In this document: in pieces, positions 43,663 to 52,113 of the stretch
Layout of the letters: the number at the start of each line of letters is the position of its first letter
Position numbering within the stretch: position 1 is the stretch's first letter
From: Vulcanimicrobium alpinum
GTDB taxonomy: Bacteria; Vulcanimicrobiota; Vulcanimicrobiia; Vulcanimicrobiales; Vulcanimicrobiaceae
Length of the DNA stretch: 64,000 nucleotides
Direction of reading: 5' to 3'
Assembly: GCF_027923555.1 (NCBI RefSeq)
Contig: NZ_AP025523.1
Location: 2,608,484 to 2,672,483 of the forward strand
Made by a program: the position numbers and the translations under genes
The notes under the pieces: model-generated
Seen by the model: the letters and a program-made list of their open reading frames with translations, nothing else
The model's database searches: none
What the model was told of the DNA's origin: nothing

Positions 43663-45660
43663 CTAGTTCGCCTCGTCGGTGAACTTCGCGTACCAGTGGG
43701 TGCCGTCGCAGAACGGCTTGTTCTTCGAGTGGCCGCAGCGGCACAGCGCGTAGTGTTCCGTCGACGCGCCGGCGTTGCGCTGCTCGTGCAGCAATTCGAT
43801 GCCGCCCGTCACGTGGTACGGCCCGTCTTTCGAGACGTAGATGCCCGGCGCGCGGTCGACGTCGCGGTGCGCGACGCCCCTTTTCGAATAGCTCAACGCG
43901 CCCGAGGGGCACTGCTGCACGATGTCGATGATCTGCTGCGCCGGCGCACCGTTCGGATCGATCCAGGGTTCCTGACCGTTGCGGAACACCGACGGGAGGT
44001 TGTCGCTGCAGTTGCCGGAGTGGCAGCACGTGCCGCGGTTGTCGTGGATCGTCACCTCGGCGCCGACGTAGTCGACGCGGCGATCCGGCGTGCGATCGGG
44101 CAATTTGCCGCTGCTGAAGTGCGCGTCGGCATGCGAGCCGTCGCAGAACGGCTTCATCCGCGACTGCCCGCAGCGGCACAGCGCCATCTCCGTGCGCGCG
44201 TCCAGCGTCTCCCCCTTCGAGTTCGTAAGCGAAGCGACGTTGGTGACGAGGTACGGGCCGTTGTGTTCCGGCGTGATCGTCGCCCCGATCGGCGTTTCGA
44301 ACGCGGCGATCTCCGCCTCGGTCGCTGCGACGCCGCGCGGCGAGAGCGCACCGATCTTCGCGGCGATGTCCTGCAGGGCGGCGGCGGCCTCTTCGATCTC
44401 GGGAGGGACGGCGAAGTTGGTGCGGATGTAGGCGGCCTTGCGCGCGAGCTGGCCCAGACGTTCGGCAAAGAAGATCCACGCCGAGGCCTTGTGAGGGAGG
44501 AGATGGACGTCGCGGTTGTAGCCGAAGCCGGGACCGGCGGAGAGCCCCGGATACGGCGCGCCGGCGGGCATCTTCGTGAGCGCCTCGCCGAGCGGGCGCA
44601 GCGCCGAGGCCATCATCCGGATCGTTCCGCGCGAGAGCACCTCCAGTTCGCGTTCGGTTTCGTCGGTGTGGGCGAAGAAGCGCAGCAGCATCAGCAGCAT
44701 CGTGTCGTATGCGACGTTGTAGAGGTCCGCCACGTTGTGCGTCAGCTCGTCGCGCAGGATCGTCCCGCCGTTCGCATCCTCATAGAAGTGCGTCATCGGG
44801 TTGGGGACGATTTTTCGCACCGGATCGAAGATCGTTCCGGCCTCACGGGCACGCGAGACCTCGGCTTCGTACGCGATGCGGATCCCGTCGAACACGCAGA
44901 AGTGCGCGTCCGGGTGGTCCGTCGACGGCGACTCGCCCTGCGAGACGATCATCTCGATCGCGCGGCACGCCGAGTCGCGGTCGACCACGGCGATCAATTC
45001 GCCGTCGAGATCGACGAAGCGCGCGTTGGCCTGTGCTTCGCGCGGACCGATGAACAGCACGTCCTCGGGGATGCACCGGAATCCGCTTTCGATCTTGTGA
45101 TAAAACTCGCCGACGGTCCGAAAATCGATCTCGAACGGTTCGACCGCGCAGTGCGTCGGCATCGCATCGATCTCCGCCTCGCGCTCGCGCACCACCCGCG
45201 ACCGGATCTCGTCGTACGCCGACTGCTTCTCCGCCGCGAGGACGCCGGCTTCGGGCATCTCGTAGCACACGAGCCGCTCGATGAGCCCGCGCGAAAACGG
45301 CTCGAGCGACAATTCGATCCCGAACGGAAACGCTTCGGGGGGCATCGGAAAGTTCGTGCGTCGGAAGTGCGGCGCCCCGCCGATCGCGGTGAGCATGTTC
45401 GTCACCTGCGCGAGGTGCAGCATCTCCTCGATCGCGACCCCGGCGAGTTTGCGTTTCCAGTCGCGCACCATCCGCGCTTGCTCGACGGTGAGGCCGCCTT
45501 CGTCGACGTCGCTCTTGAGCGAGTGCGCGGCGTAAAGGTAGACGCACGCCAGCCCGTGCTCGAGCTCGCTTGCGCGCGAGAGCAGATAGATCAGTTCTTC
45601 ACGCGTGGTGACGGGCGCGATGTGCGCACGATCGGGCGCCGCAGTTTCGAGGATCGACAT
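43663..45660 (-). CDS. Ferritin-like (VioB-type) protein fused to CDGSH, Fer4_19 and second CDGSH iron-sulfur domains
   Basis: A 665-residue multi-domain metalloprotein. Residues ~15-250 form a ferritin-like helical domain with acidic/His helix motifs (ASELEHGLACVYLYAAHSLK; AGVAIEEMLHLAQVTNMLTA), as in VioB-related ferritin-like proteins. A helical middle (~300-430) follows. A first CDGSH [2Fe-2S] motif CRCGQSRMKPFCDGSH (~490-505) comes next. A divergent ferredoxin-like Fer4_19 segment then reads GTCCHSGNCSDNL and QQCPSGALSYSKRG. A second CDGSH motif CRCGHSKNKPFCDGTH lies near the C-terminus. The union of a di-iron-type oxidase/oxygenase domain with three Fe-S centres suggests internal electron delivery. 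No signal peptide is seen. Function is unknown. Confidence 0.85.
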   Translation of the reverse strand: MSILETAAPDRAHIAPVTTREELIYLLSRASELEHGLACVYLYAAHSLKSDVDEGGLTVEQARMVRDWKRKLAGVAIEEMLHLAQVTNMLTAIGGAPHFRRTNFPMPPEAFPFGIELSLEPFSRGLIERLVCYEMPEAGVLAAEKQSAYDEIRSRVVREREAEIDAMPTHCAVEPFEIDFRTVGEFYHKIESGFRCIPEDVLFIGPREAQANARFVDLDGELIAVVDRDSACRAIEMIVSQGESPSTDHPDAHFCVFDGIRIAYEAEVSRAREAGTIFDPVRKIVPNPMTHFYEDANGGTILRDELTHNVADLYNVAYDTMLLMLLRFFAHTDETERELEVLSRGTIRMMASALRPLGEALTKMPAGAPYPGLSAGPGFGYNRDVHLLPHKASAWIFFAERLGQLARKAAYIRTNFAVPPEIEEAAAALQDIAAKIGALSPRGVAATEAEIAAFETPIGATITPEHNGPYLVTNVASLTNSKGETLDARTEMALCRCGQSRMKPFCDGSHADAHFSSGKLPDRTPDRRVDYVGAEVTIHDNRGTCCHSGNCSDNLPSVFRNGQEPWIDPNGAPAQQIIDIVQQCPSGALSYSKRGVAHRDVDRAPGIYVSKDGPYHVTGGIELLHEQRNAGASTEHYALCRCGHSKNKPFCDGTHWYAKFTDEAN

Positions 45661-45776
45661 TGCCTTTAAGAGACCGCGGGCGCGTCCCGAGGGATGCGTC
45701 CGCTGTCGGAGCCGGCGAGGACGGGCCGGCGCGCCCCGTGGGGGACGATGCGCGCGCGCACTCGAAATCGGGGAAC

Positions 45777-46352
45777 GTGCGCCGTCGATCGCTGCTCGCG
45801 TGGCTGATCTACGCCGGTCTCACGCTTCCGATCGGCCTCTTCGGTCATGTCCTTTTCGAGCAAGCGGGGCGCGTCGTCGGCCGCTACGGCAGCGTCGAGA
45901 TCGATCACGCACTGCTCGGCGCCGCGGCCGCGGCAGGCTTCGCCGCGGCGCTCTCGTCCCTGCGCCGCGGGGAACGCTCGGAACGCCGCAGGCGCGCTGC
46001 GCTGCTGCAGGCCGCGCTGCCCAACGCAGCCGCGGTCTGCGTGACGGGGATCGCCGCGCAAAGCGCGATCGCGGCCGCCACCCTCTCGCTCGAAGGCGTT
46101 GCGGTCGACCCCGCCCGCGTCGTCCTCGCGCTGGTCGCCGCAGCGTGCGGGATGCTGGTCGCGTCCCTGCTGCTCTACGCAGTTGACGAAGCGGTGCTGT
46201 CGCGCATCGCCGCCGCGCTCGTCCTGACCCGCGTGCGCTCGCGTGCCGTCGTCACGCGAACCGCAGCGACCGCCCCGCTCGCGCGGCACCTCGCCGCGCG
46301 CCGCCGTTGCAGCGGCCGCGCCCCTCCTCGACTCTCCCCCGCTTCGCCCTAA
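45777..46352 (+). CDS. Small integral membrane protein of unknown function
   Basis: About 191 residues from GTG 45777 (VRRRSLLAWLIYAGLTLPIG). Hydrophobic segments are LLAWLIYAGLTLPIGLFGHV, ALLGAAAAAGFAAALSSL, AALPNAAAVCVTGIAAQSAI and VVLALVAAACGMLVASLLLY, so probably four TM helices, ending in a basic tail. I do not recognise the family. It lies 117 bp from the divergent ferritin/CDGSH gene and 50 bp before the TonB-dependent receptor, so it may be co-transcribed with the receptor. An in-frame TTG at 45660 would overlap the divergent start and is less likely. Confidence 0.6.
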   Translation: MRRRSLLAWLIYAGLTLPIGLFGHVLFEQAGRVVGRYGSVEIDHALLGAAAAAGFAAALSSLRRGERSERRRRAALLQAALPNAAAVCVTGIAAQSAIAAATLSLEGVAVDPARVVLALVAAACGMLVASLLLYAVDEAVLSRIAAALVLTRVRSRAVVTRTAATAPLARHLAARRRCSGRAPPRLSPASP

Positions 46353-46402
46353 CCGCGATCGCGCGCGGCCGCCGGGCCGCCGCCGGAGGAGTTCAGGAGT
46401 TC

Positions 46403-48892
46403 ATGGTGTTGTCACGCTCGCGCGCGCCGAAGCCGGCCGCGCATCTTCTCGCCTCTGCCGTTGCGGCGGTCGTCCTGCTGGTTGCCGTCGCGCGCGTAAA
46501 CGCGTCCGCGCAGGCGACCACCGTGCTCGCGGGGACCATCAACGGCCAGAGCGGCCCGGTGAGCGGCGCGGTCGTCAACGCGACCGGATCCAACCTGCAC
46601 CTGCACACGCGAACCAACGCGCAGGGCCGGTTCGCGTTCACCTCCGTGCCGATCGGCACGTACGTCGTCGACGTCACGGCAGGGGCGCTCAGCGCATCGC
46701 TGCGCGTCGACGTCCCGTCGGCAGGCGCCGACGTCACGCTCTCGCTCGCCCCGATCAAAGAGATCGGCCGCACCGCGGTGACCGCGCGGCCGCCGCGCGC
46801 CGGCTCCGGGACCGACGTGAGCCTCAACAGCGACCTGCTCGCGAAATCGCCGGCGAGCGGAAGCCTTCCCGCGCTGCTGCTGCAGCTGCCGGGCGCCGCG
46901 CGCGGCGCCAACGGCGTGGTCCACATCAACGGCGACCACGGCGACATCAACTACGTCGTCGACGGTGTCTCGATCCCGCAGGAGCTCAACCGCACCGTCG
47001 GCACCGAGTTCGATCCCAACGACATCGCGTACGTCGAAGCGCTGCAAGGCGCCTACCCGGCGCAGTACGGCGAGCGCTTCGCCTCGGTGATCAACATCAA
47101 CACGCGCAACGGCAGCGGCCCACCCGGCTTCTCGGCGAATCTGCTCGGCGGTACGTTCACGCACCTCGACTCCGACGTCGCGTATCACACCAACCTCGGC
47201 TCGGCGTCGCTCGTGCTCGCGTCACGGCTCGAACAGAGCGATCGCGGCCTCGATCCGCCCAACGCCGCCTCGATCCACAACCAATACAGCAACGCGAACC
47301 AGTTCGTGCGCTTCACCCAGCCGATCCGCAACGACTACCTGAACCTTACGGTCAGCCACGCGCATCACAGCTACCAGATTCCGAACGACGTCGCCGGCGG
47401 CGAGCCGGCCGCCACGAACGACAACGAAACCCAAGACGATCTGTTTGCCGCGATGCAGTACCGTCACCCGGTCGGCGATCACGGGTCGCTCTCGTTCGGA
47501 CCGTCGTACAAACGCTCGCGCATTCGCGATCTCGGCGATCCGGCGAACGACTTCGCGTACGGGATCGCCAATGCGCCGGGCAGTCCGACCGATTGCGCGC
47601 AAGCGCTGACGTCGACGGGTCCCGTCGTCGGGGGCGTGGTGACGAACCCGGTGCCCAACCCGGCGGTCGCGTACGGGAACGCGACCTGCGCGTTCTCGCT
47701 CTCCGGCGACCGCACCGCGATCGACGTCGGCGGCAACGTCGATTACGAAAACCGCAGCACGCACCACACCGTGCGCGCCGGCGCCCAGTTCGACGCCACG
47801 CACATCGCCAAAGCGTACGACGTCACCCTGCAGCCGGGGAACTTCCTCGCGCCGATCTTCACCCCCGGCGCACCCGGCGCCGCCTACACGGTCGTCGACA
47901 GCGCGCCGAACATCGGTCACCTCGGCGCGGCGTACGTCCAAGATGCATGGAAGATGGGGACGGCGTGGCAGCTCGACTACGGCGTGCGCGCCGATACGTT
48001 CGGCGTTTCGTCGAGCCAGTTCCGCGCCGGCTTCGGGATGATCAGTCCGCGCATCAAGCTCACGCGCAATTTCGGAGCGCGCGAGAGCGTGTACGCGTAC
48101 TACGGCCGCTTCTTCACGCCGTTCTCGCTCGAGAACGTCTCGCCGCTCGCGGCGTACACCCTGAACCTCCCGCTGCAGAGTTCCGTCGCGCAGTTCGATC
48201 TGAAGCCGCAGCGGGACACCGTCTACGAGCTCGGCGCGCACGTCACGCTCGGACGGGGCGATCTCGGCCTGCGCATCATGCAGAAAAACGCTACGGACGT
48301 GATCGACGACACGCAGGTCGGCACGACGAACCTGCACCAGGACATCAACTACGCGCAGGGCCGGATCGCGACGCAGACCGCGTATTATCAACTCGGGCTT
48401 GCACGCGGCGGCCGATTCTACTCCTCGCTGACGCACACGTATGCCGCGAACAAGGGCTGCGAAACGCAGCTGCTGGCACCGTGCTTCGGCGCGTCGGGCG
48501 ACTGGACGCCGGCCGATCACGATCAGCGCATCAGCGCGACGTCCGGGATCGTGCTCAACGACCGTTCCGGCGGATGGTGGGCGGCGGACGGCGAGTACGG
48601 CAGCGGGCTCTCGTCGTCGCTGAACCCGGCCGGCGGGATCACCTGCGCCGGGGCGGGGCTCGCGCAGAACATCGGCGGCCCGTGCAAGCGGACGCCGCAT
48701 CTCACGTTCGACCTCGAGCGCGGGATCGTCATGGCGCCGGGCGTCGAGCTGACGCTGCGGATGCAGAACGTGTTCAACGACCTCTATCTGGTGACGTTCC
48801 GCAACGCGCAGGGCAACCACTACGCCGCGCCGCGCACCTTCGAAGTCGGCTTGCGCTTCACGACCGATCGCGCCGCCGCTCCGCGCCGGTGA
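46403..48892 (+). CDS. TonB-dependent outer-membrane receptor with carboxypeptidase-regulatory-like N-terminal domain
   Basis: An 829-residue outer-membrane transporter. Signal peptide LLASAVAAVVLLVAVARVNA precedes a CarboxypepD_reg-like beta-sandwich (LAGTINGQSGPVSGAVVNAT through RFAFTSVPIGTYVVDVTAGA). A plug domain follows (VVHINGDHGDINYVVDGVSI, then YVEALQGAYPAQYGERFASV), and then a 22-strand-type barrel ending RMQNVFNDLYLVTFRNAQGN and FEVGLRFTTDRAAAPRR. The terminal aromatic residue common in Omp85-assembled barrels is not at the very end. AGGAG lies 4-8 bp before ATG 46403. Substrate unknown; iron or other complexes are possible given the neighbouring ferritin-like gene. Confidence 0.88.
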   Translation: MVLSRSRAPKPAAHLLASAVAAVVLLVAVARVNASAQATTVLAGTINGQSGPVSGAVVNATGSNLHLHTRTNAQGRFAFTSVPIGTYVVDVTAGALSASLRVDVPSAGADVTLSLAPIKEIGRTAVTARPPRAGSGTDVSLNSDLLAKSPASGSLPALLLQLPGAARGANGVVHINGDHGDINYVVDGVSIPQELNRTVGTEFDPNDIAYVEALQGAYPAQYGERFASVININTRNGSGPPGFSANLLGGTFTHLDSDVAYHTNLGSASLVLASRLEQSDRGLDPPNAASIHNQYSNANQFVRFTQPIRNDYLNLTVSHAHHSYQIPNDVAGGEPAATNDNETQDDLFAAMQYRHPVGDHGSLSFGPSYKRSRIRDLGDPANDFAYGIANAPGSPTDCAQALTSTGPVVGGVVTNPVPNPAVAYGNATCAFSLSGDRTAIDVGGNVDYENRSTHHTVRAGAQFDATHIAKAYDVTLQPGNFLAPIFTPGAPGAAYTVVDSAPNIGHLGAAYVQDAWKMGTAWQLDYGVRADTFGVSSSQFRAGFGMISPRIKLTRNFGARESVYAYYGRFFTPFSLENVSPLAAYTLNLPLQSSVAQFDLKPQRDTVYELGAHVTLGRGDLGLRIMQKNATDVIDDTQVGTTNLHQDINYAQGRIATQTAYYQLGLARGGRFYSSLTHTYAANKGCETQLLAPCFGASGDWTPADHDQRISATSGIVLNDRSGGWWAADGEYGSGLSSSLNPAGGITCAGAGLAQNIGGPCKRTPHLTFDLERGIVMAPGVELTLRMQNVFNDLYLVTFRNAQGNHYAAPRTFEVGLRFTTDRAAAPRR

Positions 48893-49172
48893 GCCCGGCG
48901 TGCGTCGGCCACCACCACGGCTCGGCCTGCGGCTCGTCGGCGCGGCCGGCAGCGACGAACGCGACGACGAGTGCCGCCAGCGCGACGTACTCGACGTGCA
49001 GCGGCGCGTAGGCGCCCCACGCGCGCGGGATCGCAAGCGCGAAGTACGCAAGCGTCAGCCACCAGCCGATCGCGGTCCAACGCGAACGCGCGCCCAGGAT
49101 GGTCGCGCTTTTGACCGAGAGCACGATGCCGGCCAGGCACGCGACGAGCCAGGCGATTCCGATCGGTCCCAT
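48858..49172 (-). CDS. Small three-helix membrane protein, unknown
   Basis: A 104-residue protein from MGPIGIAWLVACLAGIVLSV with three predicted TM segments: the N-terminal one, TAIGWWLTLAYFALAIPRAW, and YVALAALVVAFVAAG. It ends in a charged tail rich in Trp/Pro/Arg (EPQAEPWWWPTHAGLTGAER). No family recognised. Its last 35 bp overlap the 3' end of the convergent TonB receptor gene. The clear hydrophobic periodicity argues that the frame is real. Confidence 0.55.
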   Translation of the reverse strand: MGPIGIAWLVACLAGIVLSVKSATILGARSRWTAIGWWLTLAYFALAIPRAWGAYAPLHVEYVALAALVVAFVAAGRADEPQAEPWWWPTHAGLTGAERRRDRS

Positions 49173-49245
49173 CGGTCTTTTCCTTCGCCGCCGCGCGGGC
49201 GTTCCTCGCTTCGGGAATCGCGACCTGCGCGGCGTATCCCGCTCC

Positions 49246-49752
49246 ATGACGCAGCGCAGAGTCGGCGGTCTTTTCACGGTGCTCGCGATCGCGGTCGCGC
49301 TCTCGCTCGGCGCGGGTGGGCGAACGCCGGCCGCACCGTCCCCGCGCGACCGCGCGCTGCTCGAACGCGGACGGATGCTGGTGGCCTACGGCAGCTGCAA
49401 TGACTGCCACACGCCGGGCTGGCGCGAGAGCGACGCATTTCCGGCGGCGCGCTGGATGACCGGAACGGCGATCGGGTTCCGCGGCCCGTGGGGGACGATC
49501 TATCCCACCAACGTACGCCTGCGTTTTCAGCAGAGCACGGAGTCGGACTGGCTGCACGAGATCGCCACGCGCGCCGGGCACCCGCCGATGAAGTGGACCG
49601 ATCTGCGCGCGCTGGGCCTCGACGACCGCCGCGCGATCTACCGCTTCATTCGCTCGCTGGGACCGGCCGGTGCGCCTGCACCGCGCGACGTGCCGCCGGG
49701 ACGCGAGCCCGCGACGCCGTACTACGACGTCAACCCGCAGCCGGCGGGCTGA
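49246..49752 (+). CDS. Exported mono-haem cytochrome c
   Basis: A 168-residue protein: signal peptide RVGGLFTVLAIAVALSLGAG, haem attachment CNDCH (Cys51, Cys54, His55) in LVAYGSCNDCHTPGWRESDA. Candidate Met ligands sit in ARWMTGTAIGF or HPPMKWTDL. The sequence after the haem (RGPWGTIYPTNVRLRFQQST, RFIRSLGPAGAPAPRDVPPG) resembles small c-type cytochromes of alcohol/aldehyde dehydrogenase modules. Its partner is not adjacent. The stop abuts the convergent CoA-transferase stop (49753). Confidence 0.85.
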   Translation: MTQRRVGGLFTVLAIAVALSLGAGGRTPAAPSPRDRALLERGRMLVAYGSCNDCHTPGWRESDAFPAARWMTGTAIGFRGPWGTIYPTNVRLRFQQSTESDWLHEIATRAGHPPMKWTDLRALGLDDRRAIYRFIRSLGPAGAPAPRDVPPGREPATPYYDVNPQPAG

Positions 49753-50907
49753 TCAGGCAGGTTCGCGCAAGCCGAACTCCTCGAAGACGCGGGCCGTGTG
49801 CTCGCCGAGCGCGGGCACCGGTCCCATCGCGGGCGTGCCGAGCCCGCTGAACGGCGGCAGCAGCGAGGCGGTGCGGCCGGCGGGCGTGTCCACCTCGCTC
49901 CATCGTCCGCGCTCGCGCAGCTGCGGGTGCTCGAGAAATTCCGCGACGCTGTTCGCGCGCGACGACGCGATCCCGTTGCGTTCGAGCAGCGCGCCGGCTT
50001 CGTCGCGCGTGCGTCCGGCGAACGCGGCTTCGATCAGGGCGTCGATCTCGCTGCGGTGCGCGTTGCGCGCGACGTTCGTCGCGAAGCGCGGATCGCGTGC
50101 GAGTTCCGGACGGCCCAGCACGCCGGCGCACAGGGCAGCCCATTCGCGATCGTTCTGCACCGCGAGCATCACGCGGCCGCCGTCGCCGCAGCGAAACGCG
50201 CCGTACGGATAGATCGTGTTGTGCGCGAGCCCGGTGCGCGGCGGTTCGCGGCCGGTGCCGAGCGTCGCGTAGGCCGGCGCCGACATCCATTCGGCGAGCG
50301 CATCGAAGAGCGAAACGGAAAGCGACGCACCCGCGCCGCCGGACGTGCGCGCGAAGAGCGCCAGCAGAATCGACGAGAACGCGTACATCCCCGCCGCAAT
50401 GTCGCAGATCGAGATCCCGACCTTCGCCGGCTCCGCGTCGCCGGTGATCGCGGGCAAGCCGGACTCCGCCTGCACGAGCAGATCGTATGCCTTCTTCTGC
50501 CCGTAGGGGCCGCCGTCGCCGTAGCCGGTGACGCTGCAGGCGATCAGCGCGGGGTAGCGCGCGCGAAGCTCCGCCGCGCCGAGGCCGAGGCGCTCCGCCG
50601 CGCCCGGGGCGAGGTTCTGCACGAAGACGTCGGCCCGCGCGAGCAGCGCGTCGAGGATGCGCGCCGCGCCGGGTGCTTTGAGATCGACGGCGACGCTCTC
50701 TTTGCCGCGGTTGAGCCACACGAAGAATGAGGACAGGCCGTTGACGCTCGCGTCGTATCCGCGCGCGAAGTCGCCGCCGTCGGGACGTTCGATCTTGATC
50801 ACACGCGCGCCCATGTCGGCGAGCTGACGGGTCGCGAACGGTGCCGCCACTGCCTGCTCGATCGCGACCACCGTGATCCCGGCGAGCGGGAGCCCTCCGT
50901 CGCTCAG
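49753..50907 (-). CDS. CaiB/BaiF family (class III) CoA-transferase
   Basis: A ~384-residue CoA-transferase: LAGITVVAIEQAVAAPFATR, QLADMGARVIKIERPDGGDF, LNRGKESVAVDLKAPGAARI, DVFVQNLAPGAAERLGLGAA, SVTGYGDGGPYGQKKAYDLL, then KVGISICDIAAGMYAFSSIL with the catalytic-Asp region. It transfers CoA between carboxylic acids. The reading frame begins at the acyl-CoA dehydrogenase stop; no ATG or GTG fits. A CTG at 50907 forming CTGA with that stop follows the coupling pattern of the region; a GTG near 50872 would clip the first strand. It is co-transcribed with acyl-CoA dehydrogenase and MmgE/PrpD. Confidence 0.88.
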   Translation of the reverse strand: MSDGGLPLAGITVVAIEQAVAAPFATRQLADMGARVIKIERPDGGDFARGYDASVNGLSSFFVWLNRGKESVAVDLKAPGAARILDALLARADVFVQNLAPGAAERLGLGAAELRARYPALIACSVTGYGDGGPYGQKKAYDLLVQAESGLPAITGDAEPAKVGISICDIAAGMYAFSSILLALFARTSGGAGASLSVSLFDALAEWMSAPAYATLGTGREPPRTGLAHNTIYPYGAFRCGDGGRVMLAVQNDREWAALCAGVLGRPELARDPRFATNVARNAHRSEIDALIEAAFAGRTRDEAGALLERNGIASSRANSVAEFLEHPQLRERGRWSEVDTPAGRTASLLPPFSGLGTPAMGPVPALGEHTARVFEEFGLREPA

Positions 50908-52094
50908 AACGACCTCGGCATTCCGAGCACGTGCTGGCCGATGTACGAGAGGATGAGGTTGTTCGCGATCGGCGCGGTGATGTAGAGGCGCGTCTCGCGG
51001 AACTTGCGCTCGATGTCGTATTCTTCGGCGAATCCGTACCCGCCGTGCGCGTCGATCGCGGCGTTGGCCGCCTGCCACGACGCTTCCGAGGCGAGCAGTT
51101 TCGCCGTGTTCGCTTCGGCGCCGCACGGCCGCCCGGCATCGAAGAGCGCGGCCGCCTGACGCCGCACGAGGTCGGCCGCCATCACCGCCGCGTGTGCGCG
51201 CGCGATCGGGAACTGCACGCCTTGGTTCTGCCCGATGGGTCTTCCGAACACGACGCGCTCGCTCGAATACCGGACCGCGCGGTCGATGAAATAGCCGCCG
51301 TCGCCGACGCACTCTGCGGCGATCAGGATGCGCTCGGCGTTCATCCCGTCGAGGATGTAGCGGAAGCCGCGGCCTTCTTCGCCGATGAGGTTCTCCGCCG
51401 GTACCTCGAGATCGCGGAAGAACACCTCGTTCGTCTCGTGGTTCATCATCGTGCGGATCGGGCGGACGTCGATCGTCCCCGGGGGCGCCGCGCGCAGATC
51501 GACCAGCAAAGTCGAGAGCCCGAGCGTCTTCTGCTTCGGATCGTCCGACGGGGGCGCCGTGCGCGCGAGCAACAGCATGAGATCGCTGTGCTGGACGCGC
51601 GAGGTCCACACTTTCTGGCCGTTGACGACGTAGCGGTCGCCGCGGCGCTCGGCCGTCGTGGTGATCTTCGTCGTGTCGCTGCCCGCCGTGGGTTCGGTGA
51701 CGCCGAACGCCTGCAGTCGCAGTTCGCCGCGTGCGATCGCCGGGAGATATCTGCGCTTCTGCTCCTCGCTGCCGTGCCGCAGCAACGTTCCCATGATGTA
51801 CATCTGCGCGTGACACGCAGCGGCGTTGCCGCCGGTGCGGTTCACCTCTTCGAGGATGATGCAGGCCTCGGCCATCCCCAGCCCCGCGCCTTCGTACTCT
51901 TCCGGGATGAGCGCCGCAAGGTAGCCGTTTTCGGTGAGCGCCGCGATGAACGCGTCGGGATAGCCGCGCTGCGCGTCGATCCCGCGCCAATAGGGATCGC
52001 CGAACGACGCGCACAGCGCGTGCACCGCGTCGCGCAGCGCGCGCTGGTCAGGGGTGGGATCCAAGCCGACGGTGCGGTCGTCGTGTGCGATCAC
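50904..52094 (-). CDS. Acyl-CoA dehydrogenase
   Basis: A 396-residue FAD-dependent dehydrogenase. N-terminal helices TPDQRALRDAVHALCASFGD; middle beta domain LQAFGVTEPTAGSDTTKITT (FAD/substrate motif) and YVVNGQKVWTSRVQHSDLML; C-terminal helices SERVVFGRPIGQNQGVQFPI and DAHGGYGFAEEYDIERKFRE. It introduces a 2,3-double bond into an acyl-CoA, passing electrons to ETF. GTG start (52094) has AGGAG upstream. Next to a CoA-transferase and MmgE/PrpD it probably handles a short or branched dicarboxylic-type acyl-CoA (inference). Confidence 0.94.
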   Translation of the reverse strand: MIAHDDRTVGLDPTPDQRALRDAVHALCASFGDPYWRGIDAQRGYPDAFIAALTENGYLAALIPEEYEGAGLGMAEACIILEEVNRTGGNAAACHAQMYIMGTLLRHGSEEQKRRYLPAIARGELRLQAFGVTEPTAGSDTTKITTTAERRGDRYVVNGQKVWTSRVQHSDLMLLLARTAPPSDDPKQKTLGLSTLLVDLRAAPPGTIDVRPIRTMMNHETNEVFFRDLEVPAENLIGEEGRGFRYILDGMNAERILIAAECVGDGGYFIDRAVRYSSERVVFGRPIGQNQGVQFPIARAHAAVMAADLVRRQAAALFDAGRPCGAEANTAKLLASEASWQAANAAIDAHGGYGFAEEYDIERKFRETRLYITAPIANNLILSYIGQHVLGMPRSF

Positions 52095-52113
52095 GAGATC
52101 TCCTGGCAGGGCT

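Noticed and set aside
46243-49011. 922-residue plus frame over the TonB receptor
   Set aside because: Shadow frame; the receptor frame has signal peptide, plug and barrel.
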